Below are positions 10,716-20,937 of a DNA stretch of 31,403 nucleotides, piece after piece. A program made the translations under genes and the position numbers. Origin of the DNA: Rhypophila decipiens (taxonomy: Eukaryota > Ascomycota > Sordariomycetes > Sordariales > Naviculisporaceae); the NCBI GenBank assembly GCA_033297075.1, contig MU858325.1, positions 1 to 31,403 on the forward strand, given 5' to 3'. The notes beneath the pieces are model-generated. The model had not been told where the DNA came from. It searched no databases and was given only the letters and a program-made list of their open reading frames with translations. Positions within the stretch are counted from its first letter, which is position 1. Each line of letters opens with the position of its first letter.

Positions 10716-11449
10716 TTTTTAGTTTTGATGGAGTTTGTTTGGAGGGTAAGATGGATAGGGTCGTAACAGGTTGGTAGTATGTTGTTGTTACAAGGGGGTG
10801 ATCTGATGGAGCGAGCGATTTGGGTATGTCGTCGTCGTCTTATTTCGGGCCTGGTGATAGGTTGTTGTTTTTTCTCGGTTGTTGATATCACAATGTATTG
10901 GTGAGCTTCTTGATGGGATTGGTTACTTGCGAGATACCCAACACAGATTCCAAGCAAGGCTGACTGAGGTGTTGTGTTGTCGAGGTGACGTCTCGCGATC
11001 AGGGTGACGTTGGGATGAGGAGGCGCGATACCGGGGAGGACAACAAAGACCCAGTTACATAAATTAAAGCAAGATGGTTGAGTTATCTAGGTGATGGCGA
11101 GATGATAGTTGTCGATGTCGTGAAACGTAGATAGTATCAAACTTTGACGAGATGAGAAGAGCGGTCGTGACACAACGAAGCAATCACTTTGAGGATACAG
11201 TAAGTGCGAGCGCTCGGATTGTCAGGCTGGACGGGAGTGATATGACAGCTGATATCGATCTCATGCGGGGAGGGGGCGGGCGGTTGGTGCCGAACCCGGT
11301 GTGAGCAGAGGTCAATCGGGCATCGGCGATTAATTGCCCCGACTGCCCCTTTTGAAAAGACGGGATAGGACAACAAAGTCCAAGAAGCATCGAAACATAT
11401 CGCAATTCGCCGGCTTGAAGGAGCTCGGAGACAAAAGTGCGAAAAATAA
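10716..11449. other. Upstream region of the DUF1772 gene
   Basis: This is the promoter-side region of the minus-strand DUF1772 gene. The stretch near 10716-10960 is purine-rich on the plus strand, so the transcribed strand is C/A and pyrimidine rich, as expected of a leader. The open frames at 10667-10957 and 11137-11499 look like untranslated sequence read by chance. No site could be named with confidence. Confidence 0.4.
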
Positions 11450-11742
11450 TATATAAAGGCGCCTAATATACAGGTACCAGTCCTCTCATATACAGGCACT
11501 AGTCTTCTTATATATAGGCACTACTCTTGTTGGAATAGAGGCTTTAACTAGCTCGAATAAATACCTTGACTGGGCTGGACTAAATGCTCTAACTATCTCG
11601 AATAAATGCCTTGACTAGACTAGAATAAATGCCTTGACTGGCTTGAATAAATGCCTTGACTGGCTTGAATAAATACCTCTGAAATTGGACTGGTGCCTGT
11701 ATATGAGAGTAGTGCTGCCTGAATATTAGGCGCCTATATAAT
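11450..11742. repeat. Symmetrical MITE-like element with a 22-nt internal period
   Basis: The ends are inverted: GGCGCCTAATAT near 11458-11469 matches ATATTAGGCGCC near 11723-11734, within imperfect arms of about 25 nt. Inside the left arm are three direct copies of a TATACAGGCAC-type unit starting at 11467, 11489 and 11511. The core is seven copies of a 22-23-nt unit (best form gaataaatgccttgactgg...) starting at 11533, 11555, 11578, 11600, 11623, 11645 and 11667, of which the first and third are degenerate. The right arm carries about two inverted copies of the left-arm unit. The element lies downstream of the FYVE-RING gene (3' side) and has no coding capacity. A non-autonomous DNA transposon containing a minisatellite is my best reading. 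Confidence 0.7.
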
Positions 11743-11898
11743 ACCAACAGCAGGAGTCTCACGATTTGGTCTCCTCTAGGGAAATCCATCGCTGACAGTC
11801 AAAGTATGAGTAGACTATGCAAATCCATAACACAGCAATTAGTTTCGCTGCATTATCTATATCCCAAAACAAAGCCAAAAAAAAAAAAAAGGACCTCT

Positions 11899-13905
11899 TC
11901 AATACCCGAAACCATCGTGCTGGTGAACCGGACAACGGCCCGGATGCCTTTCCCACCACGCCGTAATACAATCCCGATGGAATCGACAGAGGCACTCCAA
12001 CCTGGCCATGGGAACACCCACCTCAAACTCCTCTAGGCAGATGGTGCATTCGGCCGAATCTACGCAGTCTTTCTCCGTCGCCGCATACGGAAACATGCCT
12101 GTCCGGCGTATAAGCGAAGGTCCAGGGCCCCCAGTGGATGCCTGAGCCTCGGGGGGGACACCTCCACTATAAGTGCTATGCGAAGTGATGCACGTTGTGA
12201 TGTGTGCTTCCCGCAGGGCTTCAGCGTTCCGAAGGGATCGGGAAGGAAGTTCTCTGTGGCAGACCGGACATTCATCTTCCTCAGCAAGAGGCTGGGGCGG
12301 GAGGGGACGACTAAGTACTGAACCAGTTGCAAATAAGGAAGGCCCTGCTCCACTGTTACTGCTGCGGCCAGTGGGGTCCGTGGGTCTGAGGCGGCGATAT
12401 GTAAACGGAGGTGTGCCCGAGAGGATTTGATTCTCGGTTGAGACCGGATTGTACTGGACCCCTCTCGATCCCGATGGTCCGCCATGCTGCTGTTGGTCCT
12501 CAGTTAGCATACCGACTATACGTAGCATACGAGTTAGCACTTACCATGGTAACACTCCGGCTTCTAGCGTGAGCGTTATTCGCAGGTGCCTCACCAAAAA
12601 AGGACCCCCAAATTCCGCTATTGGAGGTCTGATTGGTCGGTTGGGTGGTGTACGGTCCAGCACCTTCAGCAAGGCTACTTTGGGACCGTGAATGCCCGCT
12701 CTGAGCTTGCTGTGGCGGAGCGACGTTTGGATCTGGTACGCAGGGGTTACACAGCCTCACCCTCTCTCCACCGCCAATGATTTGGTCTCTGCTTCCCTGG
12801 TATGAAGAATTTCTCGATTGTGTGAATGAGGGCGTGCCGGGCGGCCGAACAATATATTGGTAGGGAATTGTGATGCGATGGGGAGAGCATGAATTGCAGA
12901 CCACCCGTCCGCATTTTCTAAACATGGGGGTCAGCAGCAGAACCACGAGGGTTTGGATCAGGCCCGAACCTACCGGCAGTGATGTTTCCTAACAAAGACA
13001 CTGAATTGTGTGGTGCATATGGGACAGTAGGTCACCTCGGCGTCGGGCTGCCACCTTGGGAGGACTATATCTGGAGATCTGGGCGGTGGCCGGGCAAGAG
13101 GGGGTCGAGTTGCTTGGCTCTCGAGTATTGCTTCCGAGAGGCGCGTGAAACCTGAATTTCGGAAACCATGGAATTGGGCTTCCTCTTCGGCTTCTGAAGG
13201 ACGAGGGAAAACAGCAGGAGGATATCTCGTAGCTGGTAGAGTAGATGAGGCGGGAGTCGCTTGTTGGGCCACTTGCCCGACAGACGAGCTAGGGGCAGTG
13301 ACGGTATAAGGTTGACGTCGGCTGCGACTTTGTGGAGGGGAATCGTCCGGCAAGACGATGGGGTTTTCGGCGGATCCGCTCGCCCCTCGCCTGGGTACAA
13401 ATACCCGACCTGCTTCTGGATTCTCTGAAATATTGCGACTTCCTGTGATTTCAACTTCGTCCTCTCCATCCGGGGATTCCTCGGTACCGTTAGCCGTCGA
13501 CGCCTCGCGTGACGGGGAGACTGCCTCACGAGTTCTCGGGCCCTGACCAGCATCGCTCCGGCTGTCATCACTAACTGGCGAGACGGTCCCGTTGCCAGAC
13601 GTATCATGGCCGTGGCCTGTTATTTCTACCTCCTCTTGTTCCGTGTGTCCCCGTCCGTCATATCCCTGTGTGTGATTCTCGTCCTCGTCGTCCTCCTCTC
13701 CATTATGTGACAGGGCGCGCTCGACGATATGAGAGGGGCAGTCGAAGTAACGAGAGCATTCCTGATCATGAAATCGGGTAGTCCTCCAACGACAGCTAGA
13801 GGAACGGGGACTTGACTGGCCGCTGCCAACATATGAGCTTCCCGACTCGGAATCGCTGATGGTAGGGGCCTGTGATGATGTGCCTCCTCTGTCATGGGTC
13901 GCCAT
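11899..13905 (-). CDS. FYVE and RING finger protein, Pib1-like endosomal E3 ubiquitin ligase
   Basis: Three exons (12974-13905, 12545-12917, 11899-12489) with introns 12918-12973 and 12490-12544 give 631 residues. Intron 2 has a perfect TGCTAAC branch site. The FYVE domain starts at W285 (WQPD) and has RKHHCRKCG at 306-314; the eight zinc ligands are C294, C297, C310, C313, C318, C321, C367 and C370. FYVE domains bind phosphatidylinositol 3-phosphate on endosomes and vacuoles. The C-terminus holds a RING-like finger: C583, C586, C601, C603, H606, C609, C621 and H624, ending CPVH rather than CPxC. Between them, CPVC (509-512) with H531 and C535 may be another zinc finger. Residues 1-280 are acidic, Ser-rich and disordered. 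Yeast Pib1 has the same FYVE-then-RING order; orthology is inferred. Confidence 0.88.
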
Positions 13906-15431
13906 ATCTGCACATCGGACGAAACAACTGAGCGATCAAGTCGCGTTTTTGGCTGTTTATAACCGTGATTTGGATAATTGAGAGGTAAGTAGTCTGGGCG
14001 CAAGTTCGTCTGGTCTGTTGGCGTCCTGTTTCTAGCTGCTGTTAGCTCGAAATGTCGCCATAAATATAGATAGGAAGTGAGGGGCAAAGTGCGGTCGGTA
14101 GCTCACTTCCGCTTGTGTCGCCTAGGTAATGATAGAAGGTTTTCTGGAAGAAAAACACCCAAACTCCCAGGAAACTTTGGTGGCGGATGTGCACACCAAA
14201 CGAACAACAAGAATCGTAGCGGTTGATACGGAAGGCTGCGGTCACAAGGTTGGTTCGAGTTCAGTTCAGGTCCGGTCGGGAACTATCTCCGCCTTCCAAA
14301 CATTCCCACTGCTCGACTGCTCGTGCCCGCCATCCTTATCGCCTTATCATCCCAGGTTACACTGGGCCAATCCCAGTCTCCTGGTGCAGTGTTGGTGGAG
14401 AAAGCATGCACCCAAGGTGTGGGAGCACGGGGAGTTGTGGGCCTGATGGTGGTTTTCAGCGTGACACTGTCGGGCCACAGCGAGAGTTTGGCGGGGCGGG
14501 GCGGCGGCATTGTAGTGTACATACAGGGGTCACGGGTCTTACATGTGCCTGGGGAGCTCTTTGACGAGGCTACCAGTATACCGTTACGGATCTAGGTAAT
14601 ATCCGTTAGGATATCAACAAATTCAGAACTCGTTGATGCTGATGAGCGGTTTATTGATGGTGTCAGGACTTAGCCCAGTTTACGGTTTCATGAATTATCA
14701 AGCAAGGTCATAATTTGTTTAGTATGTGGTCATGAATTCGGATGGCCTTTATTAAAGTGTGGAGTGAGCTGTCACAGGTTAGAAGTCCTGAGGTCACCAA
14801 ATAACGAAAACTTCATTCGACAGCTACCCAGATCGTCTTGATATGCGAGTTCTTCGGATTTTGGTCTCTGATATAGCACCTACTTGCTAGTCCGAGGAGC
14901 GAACCTTGCAGCAAGTCTAACACGGTGAGGCCGTTTTATACGTAGGTATTACCTCGTACTAGGGGTGAAGTCCACCGACGAAGAGCGACCATTCAGGAGT
15001 CAACCGGGTATAAAGCCTTCTCAAAATATGTCCATAACGGGAGACATAGCTATCCCACGACATATACAACCGGGTGCACGGCATATGGGCCAATATTAAC
15101 GTCGTCGTAATAGTAGGTGACATTGCGTCCCACGATATTGGAATCAAAAGGACCACACAGGTAGGTGGAGCAGCGTTTGGAATCAACCAGGCTATATACG
15201 GACTGCTGCCTGCTCATAAAATAAAAATGGAAACTTGGTCTCTCTATTTAATCCAATGATAAATGCACAGGTATCGCCGCCGCCCGAAACTCCAACCAAC
15301 GAATAATGTACAAGTATATAGACAAACCTTGCTATGTTTCTATAATATTTATATACAAAAAAGATTAAAAGCCAAACCTCTACCAAGAAGAAGAATCGAA
15401 CAGGAAACAGCAGAGCAACGAAAATATTTCA
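13906..15431. other. Intergenic: FYVE-RING promoter and acyltransferase 3' flank
   Basis: The part near 13906 is the upstream region of the minus-strand FYVE-RING gene. At 14489-14508 there is a G-rich run (GGCGGGGCGGGGCGGCGG) that contains two overlapping GCGGGG matches to the CreA/CRE1 consensus SYGGRG; function is unproven. From about 14580 to 15420 the DNA is moderately A/T rich with no gene. The open frames at 14129-14595 and 15074-15517 have no domain and overlap on both strands. Confidence 0.45.
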
Positions 15432-17021
15432 TCATGCAGCAGGAGAATATCCCTGGGCCCTTGGACTCGGTTCTGCATCATCCAGGACGGCATTCTCCAT
15501 CTTCTTGCCCAGGCTGACAACAGGATTGTCGATCGCCCGCCAAAAGATATCCGCTGCCCAAATGACGAGGGGTCCGAGAACCAACAAGCCGACGAACCAG
15601 CCGATGGTTATTTGTGACTTGGTCTCGATTCCGAACCAGTTCTTGACGCCCCAGCCCACGACTGCAGCCTTAAAGTCCTTCTGGCCCGGTTCGCCCTTGG
15701 CCGGCTCGAACGGACGTCCCAGAAACTTTTTCTGGTAGATATCCAGCACAGGACCATGGCAGATGTAGATGGCATAGCTGATACGGCCGCAGTACTGTGC
15801 GATTGGGCCCTCGAATAATCGTTTGAGAACACCAACCTCCCCGACGGTCCACACGATGAAGGCAGCCGAGACACCGAACCAGAACTTTTGGGGCGCCAGA
15901 CCACCCATTTCCGCAAAAGGAGACGGAGTCTTTTCCAGGAACCATCGAATACCCCACGTCTTCTCGGCGTCGTGATTCGGCCACCCACCGAGAAACAGGC
16001 CCACGGCAATTATGAAGAAGTGAAGGGCGGGCTTTCCAATCCGCCAAAACACCGATCTTCGTGAAGGGTTGGCATAATCTAACAGATCGGACGATTCCCA
16101 TTCCTTGGCATGACTCTGGTTGGACTTTAGCACATGCCACTCGGCGAGGAACAAGCCCGTCAAGAACTCGAACCCGGCCCATTTTCCACATGCCAGACAA
16201 TACACCATGAGTCCAAACACCATCGCCTGGCGCACACGCATCCGCACTCGAGAGACCATCATGATGACCATGAAAAGCAGCATCGAGTGGGCAAATTCGA
16301 TCGGAATCGTCCACAGATGGATATCGTATCCGGGCCGCAGATCTCGGTCCCAATCCCAGCCCCATGTGATCTGATGGAACACGACGCTGATCCAGTTCCG
16401 GATCTGTTCACCCCAGGGCCTGACGTGCGAGAGGTAGCCGAACTGGATGAGGATCATGATTATGAAAGTCGATGCGATGCAGGGCCCGAAGAGACGGAAA
16501 GCGCGGCGGAAGGTCGATGAGGCGAGGGCCGTGTAGCATTTGTCCAAGTCGCGGGCATGGATTGACTTGATCGGCTTGTAGGAGAGGACGAAACCCGAGA
16601 TGACGAAGAAAATGTGGACCATGGGCCGACCCGAGAATATGATGCGGAAATACGGTAGCTGTACGAAACTGTCCGACTTGTCGGGTTCGAGTCCGTAGGA
16701 AGGCGTCAACGCAGACCAGTTGTTCTCGGTATAGTGGCAGAAAAAGACGATAAAGGAGGCTATGCCGCGGAGGCCGTCGAGGTACGAGGTCGGGTGGAGC
16801 TTATAGTTCGGCTTGTGGTCGGGAAAGATGGCATCGGCCACGAAGCTCGGCAGTATTTGCCTGACAAAATTGCCAGCCCATCCTTGACGGGGTACCAGAC
16901 GAAGGAGGGTACTGGCACCCGAAACTGGACGGGGAAGAAAATGGAGCATCTTGTTGTTCGCCCACCATGGACGGGATGCCATCAGCCTCAAGCTGGAAGT
17001 GTGACGAGGGGGTTCTATCAT
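15432..17021 (-). CDS. Acyltransferase-3 family membrane protein
   Basis: This is a 529-residue single-exon protein of the Acyl_transf_3 family, multi-pass enzymes that move acyl groups onto sugars, lipids or secondary metabolites. Visible family marks are YLDGLRGIASF (80-90), a conserved H96 in FFCHYTEN, GRPMVHIFFVISGFVLSYKP (131-150), FRRAFRLFGP (171-180) and WTIPIEFAHS (237-246); near the end is GRISYAIYICHGPVL, the usual late YxxYLxH-like motif. Roughly ten hydrophobic segments follow one another. The substrate cannot be told. The first 60 residues are basic and may be a cytosolic or targeting extension; M14 or M25 are alternative starts. No pathway partner lies beside it. Confidence 0.87.
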   Translation of the reverse strand: MIEPPRHTSSLRLMASRPWWANNKMLHFLPRPVSGASTLLRLVPRQGWAGNFVRQILPSFVADAIFPDHKPNYKLHPTSYLDGLRGIASFIVFFCHYTENNWSALTPSYGLEPDKSDSFVQLPYFRIIFSGRPMVHIFFVISGFVLSYKPIKSIHARDLDKCYTALASSTFRRAFRLFGPCIASTFIIMILIQFGYLSHVRPWGEQIRNWISVVFHQITWGWDWDRDLRPGYDIHLWTIPIEFAHSMLLFMVIMMVSRVRMRVRQAMVFGLMVYCLACGKWAGFEFLTGLFLAEWHVLKSNQSHAKEWESSDLLDYANPSRRSVFWRIGKPALHFFIIAVGLFLGGWPNHDAEKTWGIRWFLEKTPSPFAEMGGLAPQKFWFGVSAAFIVWTVGEVGVLKRLFEGPIAQYCGRISYAIYICHGPVLDIYQKKFLGRPFEPAKGEPGQKDFKAAVVGWGVKNWFGIETKSQITIGWFVGLLVLGPLVIWAADIFWRAIDNPVVSLGKKMENAVLDDAEPSPRAQGYSPAA

Positions 17022-19773
17022 GCGGCGCAGGTCACCATCAGCATTCGAACAGGTCTGTCTTGGGCTTCAAGATCTTGCTCTTGGGTTGGTTTTGGGGGTT
17101 CCAAGTTGAACGCGGTTGGTGACAAGGAGCAAATTCGATCAAGAGGATGTTTTATTCCAAGTGCCAAACTTCAAGCCAGCTCGTGGACCATCTCACATGC
17201 ATTGTGAAGCATCCCGGACGACCATCTAACTCGCATGTGTTCTTGTGCAAAGATCGGGTCGGGACCAAGACATACCGGTCGGTGTGAGGATTAAGAATTG
17301 ACGTTGTCTTCTCGCGGTAGACTTTTACCAGCCTATATGGTGCCTTCCGAAGGAGATAGGAAATATCTCTAAGGAAAAGGAAGGAACAGAAGGTGACTTG
17401 CAACTCCTCAGCAACACCACAAGAAGATAGCAACGGATCACTACTCGAAAGCAAAAGAGAGAACGCGAGTATCCGTATCCGTCTGACCCGAAAGGAAAAA
17501 TGGAGAAAGAAAAAGATGAGGACGGCTGCAGATGCTTGACTGCAGACAATGGTAAGGAGATGTCGAGAAAGGAGAAGTTGAAGGCGGAAGGCAAAGCCAC
17601 TGGACGATTGGTGGGAAGGAAAGGGCACTTATCAGTTCCTCAGCTGACAATCAATACTGTACCAGGTTGGCAGGTATGGAGAGTTTGCCCAGCCGCGACA
17701 AAGGCAAAGAATCAAGGTTATGGATATGTACTGTACGGAGTAGCAACATGGCTACTCTTGCCTTCGGCTATGTAGGTGTCCTGATTGGGATAAGACTTCT
17801 TCTCTCCTCGAAACAACACAGCCAGGTTTAAGGCCCACGTCTGGGAATGACCCCGGCCGCCATCAACAAGATTCAAAGCGATTTGCGGTGCCACATTTTG
17901 TACTCCGTTCCTGGCCAAGCTTTCCCGTCTGATTGGTTTTGTATCTTGAATGGGTGGGCCGGTCTGACTGGCAGCTCCCTGCACTTGGATTTATATTTTG
18001 GACAATGGGTTCACCAAGAAGGAATGAAAAAGGTCTCTCTCAATGCCGACACCAACAAGATCCATTTCTCGGGAGTTGGCTTGAAATAGCTCGTCTTTAG
18101 CAACAGTGTGACATCGTTGGATCGGCCGCTAATTTCTCAACTGCCCGCCTGCCCCGTTTCGTGGCGCCCCAGCTCGTGAGGAAACACGACGCCTTCCCGC
18201 TTCGAGAACACACCCCTTTCTAGGTGCATTTAAATGTCAAGAAACACTGGTAGCGGCATACCGCAATATCGGTGTCTAATAACCCAAGCAGTGGTTGAAC
18301 ATTTGAGACTGAGTGGGTGAGCAAAGATCTCATCAAACGCACCGATGAGCCGTCATGATGGGGTTCTTTACGATTGGGTAATCACTCCGTAACTGCCAGC
18401 TAAGTGGATCCCGGCCCTTAACCGCCAAGAGCCGCACAGTTTTTCGACAGGGGCTGGACCAACATCATATCATCGGCTTGAAAAGTTGATGCCGAACTCG
18501 ATTGTCTAGCTTCTCTTGAAGACTTTTCTATTTCCTCCATGGCATGATTTACGGCGTTGACGACGGTGAATTCAAGGTACGCGTTTAAGCAGAAATGTCG
18601 CATTATCCGAGTAGGAACATGCCTGTACACGTTGTACGTGTATAGGACAGGGTACGGAGTACAAAAGGCCAAGTTTGAGGATCTCTTAGCAGACCCTGGC
18701 CAAGAAAACGGAAACCATTTCATAGCCAAGTTTCAACTTTTGCTGATCCGCTTGGCTTTGAGACAGCGAGATTTGATTTTGGCCGATGTCAGTGTCTCTG
18801 CTCGGATATGATCAATCATCAGGAAAGATATGAAATTCGATATGGTTCGACTTGGAACCGCCCGTATCTGCAAATGAGCTGAGAGGTTTAGGGGACCATC
18901 CCAGTCTCTCTCCTCAGCCATTTAATACCAACATGATCTCCCGATCATGAGGCACGTCGCACCTGCCATGTCCCCCTCTAAATCTAGTGAGAGTCTGGAT
19001 CTGCTTCTCCCGTCGCTCAAGCTTCCCCACAGTTTCCAAGCGCCCCGCCCCTTGGATGATCGCCGACCTGGAGAGGTCGATTTTGCTGGCTGTCTCGGTT
19101 CAATAGCCAAACCAAAGGACATTTATGCCAACGCTGTTTATCGCAGCATGACACAGGATTGTCTTCAGCCTGTTGCCTTCATCGGAATGACAAGTGGTCT
19201 TACAGCATTAACAAGCAGCCACAACAAGGATTGTTTTCCACAATGACCTCGATGCGTATTCGTACGTTTTACCAAGATCCACTATCGAAAACCCCAAAAA
19301 CCCCATCCTAAAGGGAATCCATTTCTGGTATCCGTACACTACGGTTAGCGCACATGGAGGAAATTACGCTCCAGTGCGCTCCCCGTACCTGCCCTGCTGC
19401 CCTTGATGAGAGCGGTCTAGAACATGAGGATCCAAGGGCCTAGGAAAATGGGAATCCACCTCGATGGACAGATGGAAAACCTGATCCAGGGAATCTGATT
19501 GGGAGCTTTTTTGGAAGACGTCATTGCCTCTCACAACTTGAAACCCATCGGCCGAGTGGAGAGTGGGAAATAAATGCATGAAACAGATCTTGAACAAGCT
19601 GAAGATGCAAACTGGAAAGTCTACAAGATACACTGTAAGTACACCGCTGTACGGATATAGTAACACCATACGATGATGTGCACAAGAAATCTTGACATTT
19701 GTTCTCTCTGATCCCCTGACAATTGTTGAAGAGCAAAGCTGACCATCTCGTCAGACCTGCATCCGGACAGACC
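17022..19773. other. 2.75-kb gene-poor stretch with scattered TACGGAGTA-like motifs
   Basis: The part near 17150-17630 is purine-rich on the plus strand, so it is a pyrimidine-rich leader or promoter for the minus-strand acyltransferase. Beyond it I find no convincing gene. Short open frames such as 17500-17775, 17847-18089, 18557-18811 and 18947-19246 have no domain, and most are crossed by frames on the other strand. The nonamer TACGGAGTA occurs at 17734-17742 and 18653-18661, with 8/9 matches in inverted orientation at 17901-17909 and near 18384. The right end is the 3' flank of the DUF7730 gene. Confidence 0.45.
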
Positions 19774-20937
19774 TCAATTGACCTTGGCCCTCACACAGGC
19801 AATCTCAACATCTTCCTTCCCTCCTTGGAGTCCTCTCGACAGCATTCCCTTTAGACCCTCACACCAATCCAATTTCTGGTTATCGGTCAACATGGTGGTC
19901 TTCAGCTCCACTTCCAATCTCCGCAGGGCCTCGAGTTTCTTCAGTCCGGCGTCAATCCAAGGATAGTTGACCCTCGAGCCTTCTGCTCCCGGCGCTGGAC
20001 AGATGGCCGCCAGCGAAGCTCCTCTCTTTTCTGCGGAATCACCGCCGCCACTGCTTAGCGTCATGAGATTGGGCAAGTGCACAATCGTCAGTCTCAGCCC
20101 GCGCAGTCCAAACGCCCACTTCTCGCAGAGAGCCTCCCAGTTGGCCAGATGCAGCTTGTTGGAGCCGTCAATGTCCTCGAGCGGGATCTCCAACCTCACA
20201 TATGTCATGGCTGCCCACTGCCACGCCTTGAGCCCTCTAATGAAGGCAAGCGCCGTCGACGAACCTGTCGAGAACCACGTCGCGAAGACGAATTCATTCT
20301 CGTAAAAAGGGACGCAGCGGGCTTCTCTGTACAGTCTCCGGCATGTACGGAGGAGGGCATGAGGGATGTAGCCTCGTGGTCGATGCGGCGAGAGAAGTCG
20401 ACGGCTGCTGCTGCAAGTTGAAGCTGCTTGCTCACTGGTTGACCTTGGCTCCATCACCTCCCTGGCCACCACACTTTTGTCCGTTTTTCTGTTGTTATTA
20501 CTCGCGGTCGACCCCAGACCCAGATCTTCGAACTCGATGAGTGTCCACTCATCATCCACGTCCCTTTTCTCCTCGCTCTCTTGTGTCTCTTTGGCCAGGA
20601 AGCGGACCACAGGTTCGACAATGTACGGCTTCGGATAATAATCAGGATATCCAAGGGCCAGCTGCCGTGGTACCACAGGCGTGAGCTGATTTACCGTCTC
20701 GTAGATCTGAAGACGGATCTCGGGCGGCAGATCGAAGAAGCCCAATTTGCGACGAGTGGCGGTAGTCAAGGTGTAACCTTTGCCAGTATTCTTGAATATT
20801 GGTGCGTTCTGTTTATATGTTGTCGGGCTGGGTTCGGCCTGCCACATCAGGTCAAGTGAGCCCGAGGGGATGTGAGGACAGATCTTGAACGGGTCGCCCT
20901 CGTTTCTCGATTTGCTGGTTATCTTGTCCAAGCCCAT
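19774..20937 (-). CDS. DUF7730 / 2EXR-type (F-box-like) fungal protein
   Basis: This is a 387-residue single-exon protein. The frame stays open farther upstream, but the first true ATG in it is at 20937 (MGLDKITSK), so the start is set there. The family marks are FFDLPPEIRLQIYE (67-80), which resembles an F-box helix, and ALLRTCRRLYREARCVPFYENEFVF (194-218, given in part: RTCRRLYREA and FYENEFVF), followed by LxxWQWAAMTYVRLEI. These proteins are very numerous in Pezizomycotina and have no agreed function; by analogy to F-box proteins, a role in substrate recognition is often guessed. A Ser/Asn-rich acidic insert lies between the two conserved blocks (about 118-188). The C-terminal part is rich in Leu and charged residues. 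A 5' UTR intron beginning at a GTAAGT near 21380 is possible. Confidence 0.78.
   Translation of the reverse strand: MGLDKITSKSRNEGDPFKICPHIPSGSLDLMWQAEPSPTTYKQNAPIFKNTGKGYTLTTATRRKLGFFDLPPEIRLQIYETVNQLTPVVPRQLALGYPDYYPKPYIVEPVVRFLAKETQESEEKRDVDDEWTLIEFEDLGLGSTASNNNRKTDKSVVAREVMEPRSTSEQAASTCSSSRRLLSPHRPRGYIPHALLRTCRRLYREARCVPFYENEFVFATWFSTGSSTALAFIRGLKAWQWAAMTYVRLEIPLEDIDGSNKLHLANWEALCEKWAFGLRGLRLTIVHLPNLMTLSSGGGDSAEKRGASLAAICPAPGAEGSRVNYPWIDAGLKKLEALRRLEVELKTTMLTDNQKLDWCEGLKGMLSRGLQGGKEDVEIACVRAKVN

Noticed and set aside
11533..11689. CRISPR-like array
   Set aside because: Units are back to back with no unique spacers, and the genome is fungal.
11589..11789. Repetitive peptide frame across the 22-nt repeats
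   Set aside because: The unit is not a multiple of three and changes between 22 and 23 nt, so the frame is not kept between units.
14251..14263. tRNA B-box-like GGTTCGAGTTC
   Set aside because: One mismatch to the consensus, no A-box at the right distance and no acceptor stem.
15608..16365. Long antisense or shifted frames within the acyltransferase gene
   Set aside because: They are shadows of the real frame; no domain or membrane pattern of their own.
10092..17021. Possible secondary-metabolite cluster (DUF1772 plus acyltransferase)
   Set aside because: No polyketide synthase, peptide synthetase, terpene synthase, P450 or pathway regulator is present, and a FYVE-RING gene separates the two.
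17152..17628. 158-residue minus-strand frame upstream of the acyltransferase
   Set aside because: It is a Phe/Leu/Ser-rich reading of a pyrimidine-rich leader, with no domain; a 5' untranslated region explains it.
18947..19246. 99-residue plus-strand frame starting with ATG
   Set aside because: Stands alone, is crossed by a minus-strand frame, and has no domain or splice partners. A small gene is possible but not supported.
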